A stretch of 64,000 bases of DNA from an uncultured Bacteroidota bacterium (lineage in GTDB: Bacteria > Bacteroidota > Bacteroidia > Flavobacteriales > Flavobacteriaceae), in NCBI GenBank assembly GCA_902510475.1, contig CABXCC010000003.1:1-64000 (forward strand). Reading direction: 5' to 3'. Under the pieces are notes generated by a model, which was not told the DNA's origin, did no database searches, and was given only the letters and a program-made list of their open reading frames with translations. Each line of letters starts with the position of its first letter. Position 1 is the first letter of the stretch. Both the position numbers and the translations under genes were made by a program. Below are positions 1-10,044 of this stretch, piece by piece.

Positions 1-1218
1 CATGTAAATCCAAACTTACTTTTTCTTGGAACTGAATATGGTGTATATATTAGTTTAAACCAAGGTGAAAAATGGCATAAGTTTTCTAATGGTCTTCCAA
101 CAATTCCTGTTAGAGATATGGCAATTCAAAAAAGAGAAAATGACCTTGTCTTAGCAACTTTTGGTAGAAGTTTTTATATTCTTGACGACTATAGTGCCTT
201 GAGAGATTTAAGTGAGGAGACTTTGAGTAAAGAAGGTGTGATTTTTAAGCCAAGAAAAGCACTTCAGTTTAATCAAATTCCTGGCGGAACGAGTAGTGAT
301 GGTGGTCAAACATATTATGCAAAAAACCCTCAGTATGGTGCTAGTATTACATATTTTGTAAAAGATGCTCCTTCATCAATGAAATCAGAAAGGAAAAAAT
401 CCGAAAAGTCTAAAAAAGATGGAGATATTCCTTTTCCTGGCTGGGAGGCATTAGATAAAGAAAATTCTGAACAAAAAAACCAGGTTATTCTTGTTGTAAA
501 AGATAATGCTGGGGAAATTGTTACTAAAATTTCTGGCCCCCTTAAAAAGGGTATGTCAAGAGTAAACTGGAATTTAACAAGTTCAATTCCTACAACCATA
601 AATGCCTCATCTAGAAGTTGGAGGGGTTATGGTGGAATTACTAGACAGGTAGATCCTGGAACTTATGATTTGTTTTTAAATAAAAGAGTTAATGGGCTGG
701 TAACGGAAATTGCTGGGCCTGTTGAATTAGAAGTTGAAAAAATAAGATCTGGAACTTTAACCAACCCTATGAAAGCTGAACATGATCAATATTATAAAAA
801 TCTTGCAGATTTTTCATCGGTAGTGAATTCATATCAACATAAGTTTGAAAAAGCAAATACAAGGGTTTCAACCTACCAAAGAATGCTTATGCAAATAACA
901 ACCAATATTCCTGAAGCTAGCAAATCTTTATATGAGCTAACAGAAACTATGAATATGCTTGAAAGAAAGGTTGGAGGAAGTGAAGCTAAAGCAGAAGTTG
1001 GGGAGAAAGACTTTTTAACAATTAGTGATAGGCTTTGGGCTGCGAGAGGCGGCTGGTATCCTAATTCATATGGGCCAACGCAGCTGCACATGAAAAGTTT
1101 TGATATTGCAAAAGAAATGTTCAACAGGGTAAAGCCTGAAATGGACGCCTACTTTGAGAAAGTCAAAGAAGTAGGAAAAATCTTGGAGGAGGCCGGTGCT
1201 CCAATTGTGCTGGACTAA
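1..1218 (+). CDS. VPS10/sortilin-like beta-propeller (glycosyl hydrolase/BNR-repeat-like) protein, C-terminal part; truncated at window start
   Basis: Open in frame from base 1 (HVNPNLLFLGTEYGVYISLNQGEKWHKFSNGLPTIPVRDMAIQKRENDLVLATFGRSFYILDD), upstream of the ATG at 118; propeller-repeat motifs LFLGTEYGVYIS..G..W and LVLATFGRSFYILDD. Confidence 0.8.
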   Translation, partial: HVNPNLLFLGTEYGVYISLNQGEKWHKFSNGLPTIPVRDMAIQKRENDLVLATFGRSFYILDDYSALRDLSEETLSKEGVIFKPRKALQFNQIPGGTSSDGGQTYYAKNPQYGASITYFVKDAPSSMKSERKKSEKSKKDGDIPFPGWEALDKENSEQKNQVILVVKDNAGEIVTKISGPLKKGMSRVNWNLTSSIPTTINASSRSWRGYGGITRQVDPGTYDLFLNKRVNGLVTEIAGPVELEVEKIRSGTLTNPMKAEHDQYYKNLADFSSVVNSYQHKFEKANTRVSTYQRMLMQITTNIPEASKSLYELTETMNMLERKVGGSEAKAEVGEKDFLTISDRLWAARGGWYPNSYGPTQLHMKSFDIAKEMFNRVKPEMDAYFEKVKEVGKILEEAGAPIVLD

Positions 1219-1237
1219 ATCAAGTTTTAGTTAATAG

Positions 1238-1275
1238 AAAACCCCCAGCTTTAATCAGGCTGGGGGTTTTTGTTT
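1238..1275 (+). terminator. Rho-independent terminator-like hairpin
   Basis: AACCCCCAGC-tttaatcag-GCTGGGGGTT followed by a T-rich tract, directly after the CDS stop. Confidence 0.8.
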
Positions 1276-1293
1276 TTATAGACTTTAGTTTTG

Positions 1294-1301
1294 TAAATTT
1301 G
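1294..1301 (+). promoter_or_regulatory. Bacteroidota-type promoter -7 element (TANNTTTG)
   Basis: TAAATTTG with an upstream TTG at 1270-1272 (21-bp spacing), about 45 bp before the M1 peptidase ATG. Confidence 0.4.
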
Positions 1302-1343
1302 CCAACCATTATTGCTTCATTTTAGCTAAAAAACTTTAAAAAA

Positions 1344-3329
1344 ATGAAAAAAACACTTTTACTAACAGTAGCCTTTTTAATCTCCTTCGCTGAAGGAAAC
1401 TCTCAAAAACCAAAGGAATCAACATATGATTATGTTAAGGCTTTTAAAACATCATTCTATAACTCCCCTTCAACCGAAACAAGGTCTGCTAGTGGTAAGC
1501 CCGGAAGTAGCTATTGGCAAAACCGTGCTGATTATAATATAAATGTTGAGCTTGACACCCTTTCGGATATAGTAATGGGAAAAGAAATTATTAGGTATAC
1601 TAACAACAGCCCTGACGAATTAGATTTTTTGTGGCTACAGATGGATCAAAATATTTTTAAAGAAGACTCAAGGGGAAATGCTATTATTCCTTTGAATGGA
1701 AGCAGAAACGGATCAAGAGGTCAAAAAATTGATGGTGGTTTTAAAATCTCTGCTGTTCAATTTATCCCGGAAAGAGGAAGTAAAAATCGTACAATAATTG
1801 ATTTGAAACATGAAATTTATGATACACGGATGAAGGTTGTTTTGCCCGAACCATTAAAGGCAAATGGGGGTAAGCTCTCATTAAAAATTGATTTTTCATT
1901 TATTTCCCCTGATTATGGTTCCGACAGAATGGGAATCCTTAGAACAGAAAACGGAAAAGTATATACTGTAGCACAATGGTATCCAAGAATGTGTGTTTAT
2001 GACGATTTAAGGGGGTGGAATATTTTACCCTATACGGGTCAAGGCGAGTTCTATCTAGAATATGGTGATTTCAATGTTAATATAACTGCACCATCAGACC
2101 ATATTGTTGTTTGCTCTGGAGAGTTGTTAAACCCTCTTGAGACCTATACTTTAGATCAGCTTGACCGGTGGGCAAAAGCGGAAGCAAGTGACGAAACGGT
2201 AATGATTAGGGCAGCTGAAGAAATTAATGATTCTAGCACAAGACCAATTGGAAGAGAAATGATAACCTGGAAGTTTAGAATTGAGAATGCTAGAGATGTT
2301 GCTTGGGCATCATCGTCAGCTTTCATCATTGATGCTGCTAGAATTAATTTGCCCAGTGGGAAGAAATCAATGGCTATTTCTGCATATCCAATAGAAAGTT
2401 CTGGTGGGAATGCTTGGGAAAGATCAACAGAATATACCAAAGCATCTGTAGAACATTATTCAGAAAGATGGTTTGAATACCCTTACCCAACAGCTATTAA
2501 TGTTGCTGGAAATGTCAAGGGGATGGAATATCCTGGCGTGTCGTTTTGCAGTCATGAATCAAAAGCTGGTAGCCTTTGGGGAGTAACAGATCATGAATTT
2601 GGTCACAATTGGTTTCCTATGATTGTTGGGTCAAATGAAAGGCTATATGGGTGGATGGACGAAGGTTTTAACTCTTTTATTAATGACATATGCACGGAAG
2701 AATTTAATGAAGGCGAGTATTATCCTGGCAAACCAAATCAACACATGATGGTCTTTAGTTATGGTTTTTACTCTGATAAAGTTGAGCCAACAATAACAGC
2801 TCCTGACAACTTGATTGAAGACCATATGGGCTTACAATACAGAAAAACTGCAATGGTTTTGTGGTTGTTGAGAGATAATGTTTTAGGGGCTAAAAGATTT
2901 GATGACGCTTTTAAAGAATATATTTATAGATGGGCTTATAAGCATCCTGCGCCTGACGATTTTTTTAGAACCATAGAAGATGTTTCCGGAGAAGATTTAG
3001 GTTGGTTCTGGAGGTCATGGGTGCTAAACAACTGGAGTCTAGATCAAGCAATAACCGGAGTGGGCTATGTAAATGATAACCCGTCTGAGGGGGTTTTAAT
3101 TACCATAAAAAACATGAGAGAAATTCCAATGCCTGTGACTTTAGAAATGACAACAGAAAGTGGCAAAAAAATTAGAAAAGAATTGCCTGTGGAAATTTGG
3201 AAAAAAAACACGTCCTGGAAGTTCTTGGTCAATACAACTGAGGCCTTAACAAAAGTAATGATCGATCCAGATTTTGAGTATCCTGACATAGATGCAAAAA
3301 ATAACTATTGGTATCCTAGCTCTGAATAA
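1344..3329 (+). CDS. M1 family metallopeptidase, secreted
   Basis: Signal peptide; zinc motif HEFGHNWFP with downstream WMDEGFNSF. Confidence 0.9.
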   Translation: MKKTLLLTVAFLISFAEGNSQKPKESTYDYVKAFKTSFYNSPSTETRSASGKPGSSYWQNRADYNINVELDTLSDIVMGKEIIRYTNNSPDELDFLWLQMDQNIFKEDSRGNAIIPLNGSRNGSRGQKIDGGFKISAVQFIPERGSKNRTIIDLKHEIYDTRMKVVLPEPLKANGGKLSLKIDFSFISPDYGSDRMGILRTENGKVYTVAQWYPRMCVYDDLRGWNILPYTGQGEFYLEYGDFNVNITAPSDHIVVCSGELLNPLETYTLDQLDRWAKAEASDETVMIRAAEEINDSSTRPIGREMITWKFRIENARDVAWASSSAFIIDAARINLPSGKKSMAISAYPIESSGGNAWERSTEYTKASVEHYSERWFEYPYPTAINVAGNVKGMEYPGVSFCSHESKAGSLWGVTDHEFGHNWFPMIVGSNERLYGWMDEGFNSFINDICTEEFNEGEYYPGKPNQHMMVFSYGFYSDKVEPTITAPDNLIEDHMGLQYRKTAMVLWLLRDNVLGAKRFDDAFKEYIYRWAYKHPAPDDFFRTIEDVSGEDLGWFWRSWVLNNWSLDQAITGVGYVNDNPSEGVLITIKNMREIPMPVTLEMTTESGKKIRKELPVEIWKKNTSWKFLVNTTEALTKVMIDPDFEYPDIDAKNNYWYPSSE

Positions 3330-3773
3330 TTATGTCGTAGCAAAATAAATGATTGTAGGAATAAAAACTGCAGAAGAAAAATAAGCCATCCATTTAGGGT
3401 GGTTTTCTTTTGAATGCCAATAAGCCAAAATAATCAAGGGGATTTGAAAAGGCATCCTAACTAGAGCTTGTGTTTTACTAATCCCCATGAGGTCTTGAGC
3501 TGCCTCAGAAATATATAAATATATGTTTGCAGGGAACACAATAATTAAAAGAAAGATAAGCGTATATGCCCCAAACTTTCTTGTTTTATTAAAAAGTAGA
3601 AAAAAGCCGCCCAGAACCTCTAACAAACCTGTGAAATAAACTGCAAATAGTTTATAAGGAATTTGTGGTGGTGTTATGTTTAAAAAATACTGAGGTGATG
3701 TGAAGTGTTTAATTCCAATATAAACATACATACCGCTCAACACAAAAATTGAAATCCTTTTAAATAAAGACAT
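3330..3773 (-). CDS. DoxX-like small integral membrane protein
   Basis: Four hydrophobic segments, MYVYIGIKHFTSPQYFLNITPP...LEVLGGFFLLF pattern. Confidence 0.6.
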   Translation of the reverse strand: MSLFKRISIFVLSGMYVYIGIKHFTSPQYFLNITPPQIPYKLFAVYFTGLLEVLGGFFLLFNKTRKFGAYTLIFLLIIVFPANIYLYISEAAQDLMGISKTQALVRMPFQIPLIILAYWHSKENHPKWMAYFSSAVFIPTIIYFATT

Positions 3774-3818
3774 GGGTCTAAATTTAATAAAACAAACAGG
3801 TTTTACTATAGCTTTAGC

Positions 3819-4565
3819 TTAAAAAACTCTTTCAATGAACCAAAATAAGCCTACAGCTGCAATTATTAGTGAGGCAGGAATTTTAATTTCGTTGCTATAC
3901 CAGTCTTTCTTTAATATTATCCTAATTAAAACGAATGCAATAAGCAAAACAGCTAATTGTCCAAATTCTACCCCCAAATTAAATGCTAACAACAATGAAA
4001 TAAAATTGTCTTTTGGGAGCCCATACTGAGTCAAGAGTGCTGCAAAACCTAAACCGTGTAATAAACCAAAGGCAAAAACAACCCAGTATCTCGACTTACT
4101 TGTTTCTTTATATAAACAGTTTTCGACAGCTACCCAAACAATTGATAGTGCAATTATGGCTTCAACGATATCCCCCCTAAGCTGAACTAATCCTTGTGCT
4201 GCAAGAACTAAAGTAATGCTGTGCGCAACTGTGAAGGCTGTTACTTGCCAAAGCAATGAACGAAAAGTAATACATGAAAAAAACAGCCCTAATACAAAAA
4301 GAATATGATCAATGCCTTCTGGAATAATATGCTCAAAACCTGCCTTTACAAAAATGTAAAACTTTTTATAAAATGGCATTGCTGCCAAACGACGGGCTCT
4401 TTGTCTTTTTAAGGCCGCACCATACTCTGCTGCAATTTGTTCGTTTTCGAAATTCATTTGTCCTCGCTCTATTTCAGCAATGACAAAATCTTCTGGATTA
4501 TGAGAATATAAACTTGAGCTTACCAAGAAAAGGGTAAAAAATAAAATAGCTCTGATAAAACTCAT
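3819..4565 (-). CDS. HupE/UreJ family membrane protein
   Basis: GFEHIIPEGIDHILFVLGLFF and FTVAHSITLVLA motifs, FGLLHGLGFA. Confidence 0.8.
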   Translation of the reverse strand: MSFIRAILFFTLFLVSSSLYSHNPEDFVIAEIERGQMNFENEQIAAEYGAALKRQRARRLAAMPFYKKFYIFVKAGFEHIIPEGIDHILFVLGLFFSCITFRSLLWQVTAFTVAHSITLVLAAQGLVQLRGDIVEAIIALSIVWVAVENCLYKETSKSRYWVVFAFGLLHGLGFAALLTQYGLPKDNFISLLLAFNLGVEFGQLAVLLIAFVLIRIILKKDWYSNEIKIPASLIIAAVGLFWFIERVF

Positions 4566-4606
4566 AAAGATTAAAGGAATATTTCTATTAGGTTCTTTTA
4601 AATTTA

Positions 4607-6754
4607 TTATTCTGAACCGTCTAAACCTCTAACTTTTAAAAGAGGTCCAATATCTGCTTTTCTTCCTCTAAATTGAACAAACAAATCCATTGCTTCTTCT
4701 GTTGATCCTTTTGAATATATTGTAGCTCTAAGTTTTGAAGAAAGATTTGGGTCAAAAACATCTCCTGCCTCTTTGAAAGCTTCAAAGGCATCAGAATCAA
4801 GTACCGCAGCATGAACATAGCTGTAATAGCCTGAAGAGTATCCTCCTGAAAAAATATGAGCAAAATAAGTAGTTCGGTATCTTGGTGCAATTTCATCAAT
4901 TAAGCCAACTTTTTTCATAGATTCAGATTCAAATGTATTTGCATCTTTCAGGTCATCTTGTGCAGAAATTGTATGCCAATCCATATCTAGTAGGGAGGCT
5001 GCTAAATATTCTGTGTTAATAAAGCCTTGGTTAAACTTAGATGCATTTAATAATTTTTCGATTAAATCATCTGGGATAGGCTCTCCTGTTTCATAGTGAG
5101 TAGCAAAAGATTTTAAAACTTCGGGTTCACTTGCCCAATGCTCAAGCAACTGCGACGGAAGTTCAATAAAATCTCTCGGCCCAGATGTTCCTGCCATACT
5201 TCCGTAAGTAACATCCGTAAGGGTTCCGTGCATAGCGTGGCCAAATTCATGAAAAAGAGTAACCACATTATCAAAGCTTAGCAGTGCTGGGTTGTCGCCT
5301 ACTGGTGCTGGAAAATTACATACGTTTACAACTATTGGGCGCTGTCTTCCATCAAGGTTTGACTGACCTTTAAAACTGCTCATCCAAGCTCCTCCACGTT
5401 TATTTGAGCGGGTAAAATAATCCCCAATGAAAACTCCTAGATGGCTGCCGTCTTTATCTGTTACTTTCCAAACTCTTGCGTCTGGATGATATAGATCAAT
5501 ATCAAATAGTTCAGTGAAATTTAGTCCCCATAATTTATTTGTAGTGCTAAAGACACCCTTTATAACATTATCTAAGGAAAGGTACGGTTTGATTGCAGAT
5601 TCATCAAGATTATATTTTTCTTTACGTACTTTTTCAGAATAGTGCCACCAGTCCCATGCTGCAATTTTAAAGTTTTGGCCTTCGGCATCAGCAACATCTT
5701 GCATGTCTGCAACCTCCACTTTAGCCCTTTTTACAGCTGGCTTCCACAACTTAGTTAAAAGATCATAAACCTCCTCTGGGGTTTTAAGCATGTTGTCGTC
5801 TAATACAAAGTGAGCATGGGTTTTATATCCCATTATTTGTGCTCTTTCAGCCCTTAGCTTTGCAATTTGTGCAGCAATTTCTTTGTTGTCTGTTTTGTTA
5901 TTATTATCTCCGCGCATTACATAAGATTTGTAAAGTTTTTCTCTTAAGTCTCGGCGTGTAGATTCGGTTAAAAATGGATACATACTACTTCTGTGGGGGG
6001 TGAATACATATTTGTCTTTATACCTTTCCTTTTCTTCCTCTGTTTCTGCTTTCTCCATTTTTTGAGATGCAGCGTCTAATGCTGCTGCAATTACTCCTTC
6101 TGATAACCCATCCAAATCTGACAGGTTAAGAATTAGTTCAAATCCGTTAGTCTCAGCCAAAAGGTTCTGGCCAAAAGATGTTGAGAGTCCTGAAATATTG
6201 GAGTTAATTTCTGTGATTTGCTTTTTTTGTTCTTCACTCATTAATGCCCCACTTCTAACAAACTGCTTTCTTGTATCCTCTAATAATTTTCGCTGTTCAC
6301 TTGTGAGATCAAGAGATTCTTTTTCTTGCCACACAGCCTCAACACGATTAAACAATCCTTCATTTAACGAGATTTTATCGTAATGTGCAGAGAGCATTGG
6401 GCTTAGCTCTCTTTGTAACTCCTGAAGCTTAGGATTGGTATTAGAGCTTGCTAAATTAGAAAACACGCGAGCTACTTTTGTAAGAAGCTTACCTGTTCTT
6501 TCAAGCTGTTCGATTGTATTGGCAAAAGTTGGTGCTTCTGGGCTGTTCACAATTACATCAATTTCAGATAAATTTTCTTCCATTCCTTTTTGATAGGCCG
6601 GCATATAATGCTCATCTTTTATGTCCATAAACGGGGGAACTTCATAAGGCGTGTTCCATTCTTGGAAAAATGGATTAATGTTTGGGTCCATGTTAGATTG
6701 TTGTTGGCAGCCGACTATAAGTAATAGTGCTGAAATTAAAAATAGTTTTCTCAT
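4607..6754 (-). CDS. dcp: M3 family metallopeptidase (peptidyl-dipeptidase Dcp-like), lipoprotein
   Basis: HEFGHAMHG zinc motif; lipobox LLLIVGC if translated from the ATG at 6754 (MRKLFLISALLLIVGCQQQ); the ORF-track start at 6862 lies in the tRNA 3' end. Confidence 0.88.
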   Translation of the reverse strand: MRKLFLISALLLIVGCQQQSNMDPNINPFFQEWNTPYEVPPFMDIKDEHYMPAYQKGMEENLSEIDVIVNSPEAPTFANTIEQLERTGKLLTKVARVFSNLASSNTNPKLQELQRELSPMLSAHYDKISLNEGLFNRVEAVWQEKESLDLTSEQRKLLEDTRKQFVRSGALMSEEQKKQITEINSNISGLSTSFGQNLLAETNGFELILNLSDLDGLSEGVIAAALDAASQKMEKAETEEEKERYKDKYVFTPHRSSMYPFLTESTRRDLREKLYKSYVMRGDNNNKTDNKEIAAQIAKLRAERAQIMGYKTHAHFVLDDNMLKTPEEVYDLLTKLWKPAVKRAKVEVADMQDVADAEGQNFKIAAWDWWHYSEKVRKEKYNLDESAIKPYLSLDNVIKGVFSTTNKLWGLNFTELFDIDLYHPDARVWKVTDKDGSHLGVFIGDYFTRSNKRGGAWMSSFKGQSNLDGRQRPIVVNVCNFPAPVGDNPALLSFDNVVTLFHEFGHAMHGTLTDVTYGSMAGTSGPRDFIELPSQLLEHWASEPEVLKSFATHYETGEPIPDDLIEKLLNASKFNQGFINTEYLAASLLDMDWHTISAQDDLKDANTFESESMKKVGLIDEIAPRYRTTYFAHIFSGGYSSGYYSYVHAAVLDSDAFEAFKEAGDVFDPNLSSKLRATIYSKGSTEEAMDLFVQFRGRKADIGPLLKVRGLDGSE

Positions 6755-6820
6755 TTTGTAGATCTTAAATTGATTGGTAAATATAGGATTTTTTAGTCTT
6801 CCTACTAAAAGAACTTTAAT

Positions 6821-6849
6821 AAAAAACCCCTCTTTTATTGAGGGGTTTT
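6821..6849 (-). terminator. Terminator-like hairpin downstream of the tRNA
   Basis: AAAACCCCTC-ttttatt-GAGGGGTTTT. Confidence 0.65.
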
Positions 6850-6850
6850 G

Positions 6851-6927
6851 TGGTGGTCCCACCTGGGCTCGAACCAGGGACCAAATGATTATGAGTCATC
6901 TACTCTAACCAACTGAGCTATAGGACC
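6851..6927 (-). tRNA. tRNA with CAU anticodon (elongator Met or Ile2); CCA encoded
   Basis: Reverse complement GGTCCTATAGCTCAGTTGGTTAGAGTAGATGACTCATAATCATTTGGTCCCTGGTTCGAGCCCAGGTGGGACCACCA folds as a cloverleaf; anticodon loop CTCATAA. Confidence 0.93.
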
Positions 6928-6973
6928 AAATAGTTTGCAATATTAATGAATGTTTTGCTAATGACAAAACATC

Positions 6974-7375
6974 TTAAATGTCTTCACAAAGCTCTACTAA
7001 AACTCCCTTTGTTGTTTTTGGGTGTAAGAAAACAATCATCTTATTGTCTGCTCCTCTTTTGGGTTTTGTTGAAATAAATTCGAAGCCCAAATTTTCAAGC
7101 CTTTCTACTTCTTTTTGAATACTGTCTACATGTAGGGCAATATGATGAACGCCCTCCTTTCTTTTTTCAATAAATTTTTGAATAGGCGATTCAGGATTGT
7201 TTCCTTTTAATAACTCAATTTTTTGGTTTCCAATTTTAAAAAAAGAGGTTACAACTCCTTCAGAGGCAACCTCTTCTTTTTTGTAGGGTTTTTTTCCAAG
7301 TAATTTTTCGAAAAGATCTTCAGATTTTTTTAAGTCTGCAACAGCAATTCCAATATGTTCGATTTTGTTTATCAC
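6974..7375 (-). CDS. mce: Methylmalonyl-CoA epimerase (VOC/glyoxalase fold)
   Basis: KIEHIGIAVADLKKSEDLFEKLLG...GVHHIALHVDSI...LVELCE. Confidence 0.88.
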   Translation of the reverse strand: MINKIEHIGIAVADLKKSEDLFEKLLGKKPYKKEEVASEGVVTSFFKIGNQKIELLKGNNPESPIQKFIEKRKEGVHHIALHVDSIQKEVERLENLGFEFISTKPKRGADNKMIVFLHPKTTKGVLVELCEDI

Positions 7376-7440
7376 ATTACAAATTTAGCTTAAATTTATT
7401 TTTATTTAGTTTAAACCGGCAAATGTCCTAATTTTACGAA

Positions 7441-7803
7441 ATGGAAACAACTAGACAAAAAAAGGTTTCAAAGCTTCTTCAAAAGGATATTGCTGAGATA
7501 TTGCAAAAAAGAATAAAAAAAGCGGGCAACTATGGGATTCTGTTGTCCGTAACAAAGGTTTCTGTTACTGTAGATTTTTCTGTAGCCAAAATATACCTGA
7601 GTATCTTCCCCTCTGAAATGTCAACTCAAATTCTAGCGGAGGTTTCAAAAATTTCAAGTAGAATAAGGCATGAAGTTGCCCAAAAAGCAAAAAAACAGCT
7701 GAGAAAGGTTCCTGAATTAATTTTTTTCTTGGATGACTCTTTAGATTATATAGAAAAGATTGAAAGCTCATTAAAAGGGCTAGATAACCCTTTGAAAAAA
7801 TAG
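7441..7803 (+). CDS. rbfA: 30S ribosome-binding factor A
   Basis: TRQKKVSKLLQKDIAEILQ...SVTVDFSVAKIYLSIFP...RKVPELIFFLDDSLDYIEKIE. Confidence 0.9.
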   Translation: METTRQKKVSKLLQKDIAEILQKRIKKAGNYGILLSVTKVSVTVDFSVAKIYLSIFPSEMSTQILAEVSKISSRIRHEVAQKAKKQLRKVPELIFFLDDSLDYIEKIESSLKGLDNPLKK

Positions 7804-7806
7804 TTT

Positions 7807-8997
7807 TTGAGAATTGCTCGATACATATCGCTTAGATACTTTTTAACCAAAAGCAAAAACACGGCAGTTAACTACATGTCTATTCTTGCAATCTTAGGGG
7901 TTGTTGTAAGTTCCGCGGCAATGATTGTTGTTTTGTCTGGCTTTAGTGGACTAAAAAATTATAGTCTTGAGTTCATTTCTAGCGTATCTCCTGATTATAA
8001 AATTTCTTCAAAAAAAGGAAAGACTTTTGTTTTCACTCAGGAAATGCAAGGCTATTTAGCGGAAAATGGCTTCTATTATTACAAGGCAATTGAAGATAAG
8101 GCTCTTTTTTCTGTAAAGAACAGTAGTCAGATTGTTGAAGTTAGGGCTGTGGATGAAAAGTTTCCAAGAAAAAACATAGACACTATTTTAACAGATGGTG
8201 GTTGGGTTAATGAAGGTGGTGTTGTCATTGGCTGGGGGCTTGCTTATGATTTGGGTGTTGCTGTAAACGACGCTTTAAATCCTGTAACTTTTTATTCTCC
8301 AAAACCAGGAAAAGGACAGGTTTTCTCTGAAAAAGACATTTTGAGATCAAGAAAAGCTGTTGTGTCAGGTGTTTTTAATTTAAATGAGGACCTAAACTCA
8401 AATTTAGTTTTTACAGATTTTAGTTTTGGGAAAAATCTTTTTGACCTTAAAAAGGATGTGATTAGCTCCATAGGTCTTTATGAAAGCTCTTTAAATCGGT
8501 CTAAAATAAATGACCTTAGTAGTTATTTCGGAAAAAACTTTAGGGTTGAGGATAAAATTCAACAAAACAATAGTTTGTATAAAATGCTAAGAACTGAAGA
8601 AGCTGCTATATATTTTATTTTTTCATTGATTGTTGTTGTTGCGCTTTTTAATATGTTTGGAGCGCTAATAATGATGGTTTTAGAAAAAAGAAAAAACCTA
8701 AAAACAATGATGGTGTTAGGCCTAACCAAAAGGGAAATTGGTAAAATATTTCTTTATCAGGGCTGGATAATATCACTTTTTGGTTGTGTTTCTGGGTTGG
8801 CTATCGGGTCTGTTTTACTAATTCTGCAAAGCAATTTTTCTTTATTTATGATCACCCCATCTTTACCATACCCTATATCAATCGAGGCGGTTAATTATAT
8901 AGTTGTATTTGGAACGGTCTCTCTTCTTGGATTTATTACTTCTTTAGCGGTTTCTTTTTATGTTAGAAAGAGTATTCCGCAAACTGCTCAGCAATAG
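7807..8997 (+). CDS. ABC transporter permease, FtsX/LolC-LolE type
   Basis: TTG start; N-terminal TM, MacB-like periplasmic region, C-terminal FtsX TMs (FNMFGALIMMVLEKRKNLKTMMVLGLTKREIGKIFLYQGW). Confidence 0.85.
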   Translation: MRIARYISLRYFLTKSKNTAVNYMSILAILGVVVSSAAMIVVLSGFSGLKNYSLEFISSVSPDYKISSKKGKTFVFTQEMQGYLAENGFYYYKAIEDKALFSVKNSSQIVEVRAVDEKFPRKNIDTILTDGGWVNEGGVVIGWGLAYDLGVAVNDALNPVTFYSPKPGKGQVFSEKDILRSRKAVVSGVFNLNEDLNSNLVFTDFSFGKNLFDLKKDVISSIGLYESSLNRSKINDLSSYFGKNFRVEDKIQQNNSLYKMLRTEEAAIYFIFSLIVVVALFNMFGALIMMVLEKRKNLKTMMVLGLTKREIGKIFLYQGWIISLFGCVSGLAIGSVLLILQSNFSLFMITPSLPYPISIEAVNYIVVFGTVSLLGFITSLAVSFYVRKSIPQTAQQ

Positions 8998-9952
8998 AGT
9001 CCAAAACCTCATACACCTCTTTTGAGGTTTCAGTTGTAACTAATTTTTGTCTAAAGGGCTTAAAGTTTTCAATTCCTTTAAAGTAATTTGAGTAGTGTCT
9101 TCTGGTTTCATAAACGCCTAGCCTTTCTCCCTTCCAGGAAACAGACATTTCTAAGTGTCTTTTGGCAATTGCTGCCCTTTCTTTTATAGAAACTGCGGGT
9201 TTGTGTTCTCCCGTCTCAAAGTAGTGCTTGATTTCATTAAAAAACCAAGGGTTTCCTATGGATGCTCTTCCGATCATAGCGCCGTCTAAACCTAAGTTGT
9301 CTCTGACAAACTTGGCTCTTTCTGGCGTGTTAATGTCTCCGTTAGCAAAAACAGGAATGTGCATTCTTGGATTGTTCTTAACTTTTTCTATATAACTCCA
9401 ATCAGCATCCCCTTTGTACATTTGGGCTCTGGTTCGTCCATGTATTGCTATTGCTTTACATCCAATGTCTTGAAGCCTTTCTGCTACTTCGACAATTTTT
9501 ATCGATTCATGGTCCCAACCAAGCCTTGTTTTTACTGTAACCGGCAAAGAAGTTCTTTCAACAATGGCTTTAGTTAAACTTTCCATTAAACATATGTCTT
9601 TTAATATCCCTGCTCCTGCACCTTTTGAGACAACTTTTTTAACAGGACAGCCAAAATTAATGTCTATTATATCTGGGTTTGACTTTTCGACAATATCAAC
9701 GGCTTTAAGCATGGAGTCTAGTTTGGCTCCAAATATCTGAATCCCAACAGGTCTTTCCTTCTCATATATGTCAAGTTTAATTACGCTTTTTGCTGCATCT
9801 CTAATTAATCCTTCTGATGAAATAAACTCCGTGTAAACGACATCTGCCCCGTTTTCTTTGCATAACGCTCTAAAAGGCGGGTCGCTTACGTCTTCCATAG
9901 GTGCCAATAGAAGAGGAAAACTCCCTAACTCTATATCTCCAATCTTTACCAT
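8963..9952 (-). CDS. dusB: tRNA-dihydrouridine synthase
   Basis: LAPMEDVSDPPFRALCKENGADVVYTEFIS; DINFGCPVKKV; AIHGRTRAQMYKGDADW; ANGDI; GAMIGRASIGNPW. Confidence 0.92.
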   Translation of the reverse strand: MVKIGDIELGSFPLLLAPMEDVSDPPFRALCKENGADVVYTEFISSEGLIRDAAKSVIKLDIYEKERPVGIQIFGAKLDSMLKAVDIVEKSNPDIIDINFGCPVKKVVSKGAGAGILKDICLMESLTKAIVERTSLPVTVKTRLGWDHESIKIVEVAERLQDIGCKAIAIHGRTRAQMYKGDADWSYIEKVKNNPRMHIPVFANGDINTPERAKFVRDNLGLDGAMIGRASIGNPWFFNEIKHYFETGEHKPAVSIKERAAIAKRHLEMSVSWKGERLGVYETRRHYSNYFKGIENFKPFRQKLVTTETSKEVYEVLDSIAEQFAEYSF

Positions 9953-10044
9953 TTAATTATAAATGTTTTGGCAAAGATAACCAAGTCTTTAATATGGGCA
10001 TATAACAATAATTTTTACTTATTTTTGTAGCCTTAATTTGTCAG

